In this document: one piece after another, positions 1 to 4,114 of the stretch | Position numbering within the stretch: position 1 is the first letter of the stretch | How the letters are laid out: each line of letters begins with the position of its first letter | Source of the DNA: Lachnospiraceae bacterium | GTDB taxonomy: Bacteria; Bacillota_A; Clostridia; Lachnospirales; Lachnospiraceae | Assembly (NCBI GenBank): GCA_017540915.1 | Contig: JAFYAD010000290.1 | Span: forward strand, 1 to 10,886 | Direction: 5' to 3' | Length of the DNA stretch: 10,886 bases | Notes under the pieces: generated by a model | What the model saw: the letters and a program-made list of their open reading frames with translations, nothing else | The model's database searches: none | Told to the model about the DNA's origin: nothing | Program-made: the position numbers and the translations under genes

Positions 1-545
1 ACAACCACCGGTATTCCACGTTTATGAGCCAGCTCTGCAACCGCATCGATATCCGGTATGTCACTGTTGGGATTTCCCAGTGTCTCAAGATAGATTGCTC
101 TGGTATCGTCAGTTATGGCAGCCTCAACCTCTGTAAGATTATGTATATCAACAAAAGTTGTCTTTATACCGTACTGCGGCAACGTATGTGCTAAAAGGTT
201 ATAAGAACCGCCGTAGATCGTCTTCTGGGCTACTATGTGTCCACCGTTTGCAGCCAGAGCTTCTATGGTGTATGTAATGGCTGCCGCGCCAGATGCCAGC
301 GCCAGTGCCGCGCTTCCGCCCTCTAATGCTGCCAGTCTCTTCTCCAGCACGTCCTGTGTGGAATTTGTAAGTCTGCCGTAAATGTTTCCCGCATCCGCAA
401 GTCCGAAACGGTCAGCCGCATGCTTGCTGTTGTGGAAAACATATGATGTGGTCTGATATATGGGAACAGCCCTGGAATCTGTTGCCGGGTCTGCCTGTTC
501 CTGTCCTACGTGTAACTGTAATGTTTCAAATTTATATTCGCTCAT
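1..545 (-). CDS. metY: O-acetylhomoserine sulfhydrylase (partial, 3' end outside window)
   Basis: PLP-dependent Cys/Met metabolism enzyme (O-acetylhomoserine aminocarboxypropyltransferase). It makes homocysteine from O-acetylhomoserine and sulfide in the cytoplasm. About 181 codons are present, starting MSEYKFETLQLHVGQEQADP, a typical beginning for the family. Next come AVPIYQTTSYVF (about 26-37), NIYGRLTNSTQDVLEKRLAALEGG (about 54-77), the SGAAAI cofactor-phosphate region and IYLETLGNPNSD near residue 155, a signature of Cys/Met gamma-family enzymes. The PLP lysine lies beyond the left edge, so activity cannot be judged. The start is set by an excellent SD, AAGGAGGA, at 553-560. The 323-base upstream stretch holds several hairpins that may be a control leader. 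I found no recognisable SAM (S-box) core or T-box sequence there. Homologues are also named cysD or MET17; cystathionine gamma-synthase is less likely given the long N-terminal segment. Confidence 0.9.
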   Translation of the reverse strand, partial: MSEYKFETLQLHVGQEQADPATDSRAVPIYQTTSYVFHNSKHAADRFGLADAGNIYGRLTNSTQDVLEKRLAALEGGSAALALASGAAAITYTIEALAANGGHIVAQKTIYGGSYNLLAHTLPQYGIKTTFVDIHNLTEVEAAITDDTRAIYLETLGNPNSDIPDIDAVAELAHKRGIPVV

Positions 546-567
546 GTTTTTATCCTCCTTATATGCT

Positions 568-602
568 CCTAAAGATTACCGCTTGTGTTGGATCCCTTTA
601 GG
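568..602 (-). promoter_or_regulatory. Leader hairpin just upstream of the metY ribosome binding site
   Basis: CCTAAAG (568-574) is complementary to CTTTAGG (596-602), giving a 7-bp stem with a 21-base loop in the metY leader. It ends 7 bases before the AAGGAGGA site at 553-560. There is no U-run after it, so any control would be over translation rather than by termination. It matches no riboswitch class I know. Confidence 0.35.
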
Positions 603-637
603 ACGATCTGCATTGTCACTTAACTTTCCTTTTAACA

Positions 638-660
638 CCCCGCCATGGAATATGCCGGGG
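638..660 (-). other. GC-rich hairpin in the metY leader
   Basis: CCCCG (638-642) pairs with CGGGG (656-660). After one mismatch (643/655), CAT (644-646) pairs with ATG (652-654) around a 5-base loop. No T-run follows on either strand, so it is a poor intrinsic terminator. It lies between the larger 726-801 hairpin and the RBS-proximal hairpin, suggesting a multi-helix leader. Confidence 0.35.
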
Positions 661-725
661 CGATAAGCATTCGAAAACACGAACTTTTACTGAAACCGTA
701 TTTCAATATCTTAAACATAACTAAA

Positions 726-801
726 GCCTCCCTGTATAACCGCTGTAAGTTCTGTATGAATCCCTCATCAGATCTTATGTGCAGATTATATCCCGGGAGG
801 C
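726..801 (-). ncRNA. Candidate structured RNA: 76-nt long imperfect hairpin
   Basis: Read on the minus strand, this segment folds almost end to end. GCCTCCC (801-795) pairs with GGGAGGC (732-726), and TATAATC (790-784) with GGTTATA (741-735) using one G-U. GC 782-781 pairs with GC 743-742, TAAG 777-774 with CTTA 749-746, and TCTG 772-769 with CAGA 754-751. ATGA 768-765 pairs with TCAT 759-756, capped by a 5-base loop at 760-764. That is about 28 pairs broken by small internal loops. The wobble is a mismatch on the plus strand, which favours the minus strand as the RNA. It lies between the end of the zinc-ribbon operon and metY. It could be a metY leader element, a free small RNA, or a small inverted-repeat element; it matches no family I recognise. 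Confidence 0.4.
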
Positions 802-831
802 GATACTTGTAAAATCGCTAATATTTATTAT

Positions 832-856
832 TTGTTATAGGTCAGGCCTATAACAA
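832..856 (-). terminator. Perfect 10-bp hairpin after the zinc-ribbon operon
   Basis: TTGTTATAGG (832-841) and CCTATAACAA (847-856) form a perfect 10-bp stem with a 5-base loop, 12 bases past the stop codon at 869. The minus-strand tail is AT-rich (AATAATAAATATT) rather than a U-run, so it may be a weak terminator or an mRNA 3'-end stabiliser. Confidence 0.5.
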
Positions 857-868
857 GCATTTTCATCT

Positions 869-1291
869 TTACGGCGCATTTCTGATGGCTTCATCCACAT
901 CCGATGCTGCTGTTTTATAGTCTCCGAGACCGCTTCTCAAGACCTCAAGCTTTGCTGCGCAGGCATCCAAACGATCCTTATCTCCCTTTGCCTCATAAAT
1001 GTGCGCCATGAAAGCATAGTGTGAGTATTCAGCCACATTCCATATATTCTCGTAACCCTCAGGCGCCTCCATTCCGCTAAGACGCTTTACATAATATGTT
1101 TCCAATATGTCATTGTAGGCTTTATGGCTAAGTTCGTACTCAAAGACAGAGATGAAGCTGTCGTCAGCTGCCTTTTCTTCCTGCTTTTTCACATAATCGA
1201 AGGACCCTGCCATATCGACTAATGATATGATAAATACAAGACTTGCAATGACTATCAGTATATTCATAAAAATCTTCGCTTTTTTATTCAC
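869..1291 (-). CDS. Small membrane-anchored helical protein, second cassette copy
   Basis: A 140-residue protein of unknown function. I start it at GTG 1291 because GGAGG at 1301-1305 is well placed and the upstream frame only shadows the previous gene. An ATG at 1267 has a poor RBS. Residues 9-26 (MNILIVIASLVFIISLVD) form one membrane segment or uncleaved signal; the rest is polar and helical, probably outside the cell. The C-terminal half (AEYSHYAFMAHIYEAKGDKD, then an RLDACAAKLEVLRS helix) reads like a TPR-type helical hairpin. It aligns with the protein at 2046-2462 (AEYADLLFQRRIFEADGDTD), so the two are paralogues. It overlaps its upstream zinc-ribbon partner by 8 bases, pointing to translational coupling and paired function. 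No enzyme motif is seen. Confidence 0.85.
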   Translation of the reverse strand: MNKKAKIFMNILIVIASLVFIISLVDMAGSFDYVKKQEEKAADDSFISVFEYELSHKAYNDILETYYVKRLSGMEAPEGYENIWNVAEYSHYAFMAHIYEAKGDKDRLDACAAKLEVLRSGLGDYKTAASDVDEAIRNAP

Positions 1292-2042
1292 GTCCGAACA
1301 CCTCCTCCAGGCGCACGCCTTTTTTTGCCTGTGAAAGATCCAGAAAATCCGACACCTCTGCATCATCCATATCAAAATATGCTTTCATGGCTATCTTAAG
1401 CTCCTCTTCCATATCCTCCATATACGCCAGATATTTGGGATCTTTTTCGCTTTCTCTCTGCGCCTCAAAGACCTCGTAGAATTCATCAAGATACATACAG
1501 AAATTGCTGATGTCCGTATCCAGTTTGTCGAAATACTCGCCATCGGTAGAACGCAGTACTATTCTTTCCATATGATGTATACACTCGTAATAGCATCTTG
1601 CCACATGTTTGACACACCTGAACCGGTCAAATTCGGTTGAATACGCAGTCCAGATCTCATGAGCGTACATGAAACTCACACACTCCACATAATCTCCCCT
1701 CTCCAGATACCTATCCATTTCAGTGGCATATGTGACGTCGTTTTTCTCGGAGTCCCGTCTTACTGCCTCCTCATTGTCATGATCGGCGTAATTATATGAT
1801 GATACCACAGACATTACGATGATGCCGATCACGAGAGCGATCAGTATTGCTGCCCTCCTGCCAAGCCCCCTGTATCTTTTGGCTGACCGGATGTCTTTCC
1901 TCTCGCTCTTACTCAGTTCCTCGATCTTTTCGTCATATTCTTCTTTTTCTGCAGGTGCATAAGCAGTACCGCAATACGGGCACCTTACCTGATCCGCGTC
2001 AAACTCCGCCCCGCAGCTTGCACATATTATCATCTTAGCCAT
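1284..2042 (-). CDS. Zinc-ribbon membrane protein, second cassette copy
   Basis: A 252-residue protein of unknown function. The N-terminus has a zinc ribbon with C7-x2-C10 and C21-x2-C24 (CASCG, CPYCG). A charged, coiled-coil-like stretch follows at about 30-58, a single membrane helix at about 63-81 (AAILIALVIGIIVMSVV), and then a 170-residue helical domain. The ribbon should be cytoplasmic and the helical part extracytoplasmic, though topology is inferred. The distal domain shares the pattern YLxxGDYVxxxxFMxxHxI and an LEE near the C-terminus with the protein at 2455-3192, so they are paralogues of modest identity. This copy is richer in Cys in its outer domain (FRCVKHVARCYYECIHH). The start ATG follows the preceding stop by 3 bases with GGAG close upstream. 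No catalytic motif is visible. Confidence 0.9.
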   Translation of the reverse strand: MAKMIICASCGAEFDADQVRCPYCGTAYAPAEKEEYDEKIEELSKSERKDIRSAKRYRGLGRRAAILIALVIGIIVMSVVSSYNYADHDNEEAVRRDSEKNDVTYATEMDRYLERGDYVECVSFMYAHEIWTAYSTEFDRFRCVKHVARCYYECIHHMERIVLRSTDGEYFDKLDTDISNFCMYLDEFYEVFEAQRESEKDPKYLAYMEDMEEELKIAMKAYFDMDDAEVSDFLDLSQAKKGVRLEEVFGRE

Positions 2043-2045
2043 ATA

Positions 2046-2462
2046 TCACTCCACAACCGCCTTTTCAATACTACTGTCCATTTTATCAAACACACTGCTC
2101 TGTCCCGGATAATCCGCACGGATTGCCGCAAGTCTCTCATCGCATTTTTTCAGAGTGTCTGTGTCCCCGTCAGCCTCGAATATCCTCCGCTGAAACAGAA
2201 GATCTGCGTATTCACCCATTGCAAAGCATTCCGCATACTCCTCCTTTATCTCTGCCCCACCTCTCACAGGATGAGACAGCGCCGCCACTGTACCGTAATT
2301 TTCCATATTCAGGTACATATTGATACTGTCGGGCCGGATGGTATCTTTTTCAACATAACTGAATTTCAATTCCTCGGCGGCTCCCACTATACCTACCACC
2401 AGAACTACCGCCAAAATGGCATTTACTGCCAGCGAAGCTATGAACACAATCCTTTTAATCAT
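2046..2462 (-). CDS. Small membrane-anchored helical protein, first cassette copy
   Basis: A 138-residue protein of unknown function. The N-terminus is a hydrophobic segment (residues 4-28, IVFIASLAVNAILAVVLVVG after MIKR) serving as signal anchor. The rest is a polar, helical, probably extracytoplasmic domain. The C-terminal part (AEYADLLFQRRIFEADGDTD then TLKKCDERLAAIRADYPG) resembles one TPR-like helical hairpin and matches the protein at 869-1291. The start ATG overlaps the end of the upstream gene by 8 bases (ATGATTAA). It is served by GGAGGA at 2471-2476, inside the coding sequence of that gene. It contains no Cys pair or catalytic motif. Its position in the cassette suggests it acts with the zinc-ribbon protein. 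Confidence 0.87.
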   Translation of the reverse strand: MIKRIVFIASLAVNAILAVVLVVGIVGAAEELKFSYVEKDTIRPDSINMYLNMENYGTVAALSHPVRGGAEIKEEYAECFAMGEYADLLFQRRIFEADGDTDTLKKCDERLAAIRADYPGQSSVFDKMDSSIEKAVVE

Positions 2463-3192
2463 CGATCAATTCCTCCAGATAAGCCTCCTGTCCGTTTATG
2501 GAATCCGCCAGAAATTCCTCTCTTTTAGCATCATCCATTCCAAGATATATCTTCAATATAATGTCTGCCTTCTCTCTCATGTCATATATATAATCCCTGT
2601 ACAGATCCGCATCAATCTCTGAGGCTTTGTACCCGAATTCATGATAAAAATCATTTATGGACATCCTGCAGTTGAAAACATCATTTTCCGGGCTGTGCCA
2701 CCTGGCATCCTCTCCATGTACTCTGAAGCTCTCCACATCGGACAATAAATCCCCATAATAATCCGCCATGTGTGCAACAAGACCAAGATCTTCGTACGGC
2801 TCCCTGTACTCTGCGATATTATGATAATCCATGAAGGCCAGAAATCCCACGTAATCACCATCGTCAAGATACTGTCTTATGTCTGCGCGATACTCTTCCG
2901 ATTTCTTTATGGACTCGTTCTGTTTTGCGTCACTTTGAAAATGATAAGCATTTCCTTTGATATAGTAAACAACGATCACTCCCACCACAAGTGCTATCAG
3001 TATTATCATATTGATAACCAGCGGCATATTGCGTGATATACTAACCACAAGTTTCCTTTGGGCTTTTTTCGTGCGATTCTCCTGTTTTTCCATATCAGCC
3101 TGGAGATCTGCCGTTTTAAGGTTCCTGCTGCCGCAATATGCACATACCTTGTCTGTCAGTGCGATCTCCGCTCCACAGTTTACACATTTCAT
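2455..3192 (-). CDS. Zinc-ribbon membrane protein, first cassette copy
   Basis: A 245-residue protein of unknown function and first gene of a four-gene operon. The N-terminal zinc ribbon has C3-x2-C6 and C17-x2-C20 (CVNCG, CAYCG). A basic, coiled-coil-like linker (about 28-48) leads to one membrane helix (about 57-77, LVINMIILIALVVGVIVVYY), then a helical domain of about 165 residues. The outer domain carries YLDDGDYVGFLAFMDYHNI and ends AYLEELIDD, both matched in the paralogue at 1284-2042. Single zinc ribbons fused to a membrane helix are common in Clostridia, but this outer domain is not one I recognise. The SD is GAGAGGG, 7 bases before the ATG. I see no convincing promoter in the short gap to the upstream terminator. 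Confidence 0.9.
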   Translation of the reverse strand: MKCVNCGAEIALTDKVCAYCGSRNLKTADLQADMEKQENRTKKAQRKLVVSISRNMPLVINMIILIALVVGVIVVYYIKGNAYHFQSDAKQNESIKKSEEYRADIRQYLDDGDYVGFLAFMDYHNIAEYREPYEDLGLVAHMADYYGDLLSDVESFRVHGEDARWHSPENDVFNCRMSINDFYHEFGYKASEIDADLYRDYIYDMREKADIILKIYLGMDDAKREEFLADSINGQEAYLEELIDD

Positions 3193-3216
3193 ATTATATC
3201 CCTCTCATTGCCACAC

Positions 3217-3249
3217 AATAAAAGACAGGAAAGATTCCCCTTCCTGTCT
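3217..3249 (-). terminator. Intrinsic terminator after the sigma-28-linked small gene
   Basis: AGACAGGAA (3223-3231) and TTCCTGTCT (3241-3249) form a perfect 9-bp stem with a 9-base loop. On the minus strand the stem is followed at once by TTTTATT, a proper U-rich tail. It lies about 20 bases past the stop of the gene at 3269-3529 and separates it from the zinc-ribbon operon. Confidence 0.85.
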
Positions 3250-3268
3250 CATAATGATCATATTATTT

Positions 3269-3529
3269 TCAAAAATCGAAGTTTTCCGCACTGCGTACAG
3301 ATGTAGGATTAACTGCCTGAAGCTGTTTAACTCTCACCGAACCATCACTGCTGCTCTGCGACTGATATGTAACCCCTGCCATCTCCTGTCTTGCGCGGGT
3401 ATTTCCGGTCTTCTCAACCTTTGTATCCTCAGTATCACGTGCATGCACATTCGTAAGGTTATCTGTATTCAGTTTTATCGGGTTGTATGTGAATCCTCCA
3501 AATGAAGGACCGATTCCTGAAATATTCAT
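3269..3529 (-). CDS. Small hypothetical protein, possibly flagellar/motility regulon
   Basis: An 86-residue protein starting MNISGIGPSFGGFTYNPIKL. I chose ATG 3529 because GAGTGAGG lies 9 bases upstream (3539-3546). A GTG at 3544 lies inside that RBS and is unlikely. The protein has no Cys, membrane segment or signal peptide. It is rich in Ser, Thr, Asn, Gln and charged residues and looks disordered, with a hydrophobic, Gly-rich N-terminus. It has its own promoter-like sequence of sigma-28 type (3554-3580) and its own terminator (3217-3249), so it is a single-gene unit. The context suggests late flagellar or motility expression, but the sequence does not tell its role. It does not look like FlgM, FliS or other flagellar chaperones I know. 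Confidence 0.75.
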   Translation of the reverse strand: MNISGIGPSFGGFTYNPIKLNTDNLTNVHARDTEDTKVEKTGNTRARQEMAGVTYQSQSSSDGSVRVKQLQAVNPTSVRSAENFDF

Positions 3530-3553
3530 AGGCTTTTTCCTCACTCAGTAACT

Positions 3554-3580
3554 TTATCGGAATATCGGCCGGAAACTTTA
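3554..3580 (-). promoter_or_regulatory. Sigma-28 (FliA/SigD)-type promoter
   Basis: On the minus strand TAAA (3580-3577) is followed by exactly 15 bases and then TCCGATAA (3561-3554). The Gram-positive SigD consensus is TAAA-N15-GCCGATAT, so the -35 matches 4/4 and the -10 matches 6/8 with exact spacing. The predicted start lies near 3547, giving a leader of about 18 bases that contains the RBS. An overlapping GCCGATAT also occurs at 3563-3570 but lacks a TAAA at the right distance. SigA-like TATAAT sequences upstream are an alternative. Confidence 0.55.
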
Positions 3581-3664
3581 TACCTAAATTATAAAATTTT
3601 GGTCTGAAATCTGCTCTTTTATATTATATACGAAAAAGCCCGCCCTGAAAAAAGGGGAAATATC

Positions 3665-4114
3665 TTACTTAAGGAATTTTTTTAATTCTTCCATGAAGGT
3701 ATTGACGTCCTTAAACTCCCTGTAAACAGACGCGAAGCGCACATATGCCACCGCGTTCAGGTCTTTAAGACGCTCCATTATGAGCTCGCCGATGAGAATG
3801 GACGGTATCTCCTTTTCCTCTCTGGCGTATATCTCCGTCTCAACGGAATCTATCAGCTCCTTCATGTCGTTGGCGGATACGGGGAGCTTGTGACATGCCC
3901 TTAATACACCGGCTTCAACCTTGGAGCGGTCATATGGCTCTCTGACCGAATCTTTTTTTACGATGATCAGCGGGATGGTCTCTATCTTCTCATAGGTGGT
4001 AAAACGCTTCTCGCACACATCGCAGACGCGGCGCCTTCTGATGGAATTATTGTCATCCGCCGGTCTTGAATCTATAACTCTGGTGTCATCGCTTGAACAA
4101 TATGGACATTTCAT
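3665..4114 (-). CDS. nrdR: Transcriptional repressor NrdR
   Basis: A full-length NrdR (149 residues), the nucleotide-sensing repressor of ribonucleotide reductase genes; it binds NrdR boxes as an oligomer set by ATP/dATP. The zinc ribbon (C3-x2-C6, C31-x2-C34) carries the usual DSRPADDNNSIRRRRVC region. The ATP-cone follows at about 46-136, with IIVKKDSVREPYDRSKVEAG and VAYVRFASVYREFKDV as family signatures. The ATG overlaps the stop of the upstream c-di-GMP gene as ATGA, and GGAGGAG lies inside that gene's last codons, so the two are translationally coupled. No nrd genes or NrdR boxes are in the window. The 3' side has only a poor hairpin (CCC/GGG then U5, about 3636-3655). Confidence 0.97.
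   Translation of the reverse strand: MKCPYCSSDDTRVIDSRPADDNNSIRRRRVCDVCEKRFTTYEKIETIPLIIVKKDSVREPYDRSKVEAGVLRACHKLPVSANDMKELIDSVETEIYAREEKEIPSILIGELIMERLKDLNAVAYVRFASVYREFKDVNTFMEELKKFLK

Noticed and set aside
546..868. S-box (SAM-I) riboswitch or T-box upstream of metY
   Set aside because: I looked for the conserved GGUGGAGGGA/GAUGAAACC-type and UGGUACCGCG-type sequences on the minus strand and found none.
3192..3221. TATAAT directly before the ATG at 3192 as a promoter
   Set aside because: It would place transcription start inside the gene, and TTGTGT upstream is only 14 bases away.
3011..3505. Plus-strand 164-codon frame across the small gene and its terminator
   Set aside because: It crosses a clear minus-strand terminator and two minus-strand genes, is Cys/Ser/Ile-rich without a motif, and has no RBS.
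3636..3664. Terminator for nrdR (AGGGCGGGCTTTTT on the minus strand)
   Set aside because: The 3' arm and U-run look right, but the 5' side has only CCCC after the stop, giving 3-4 pairs with a long loop. Too weak to list.
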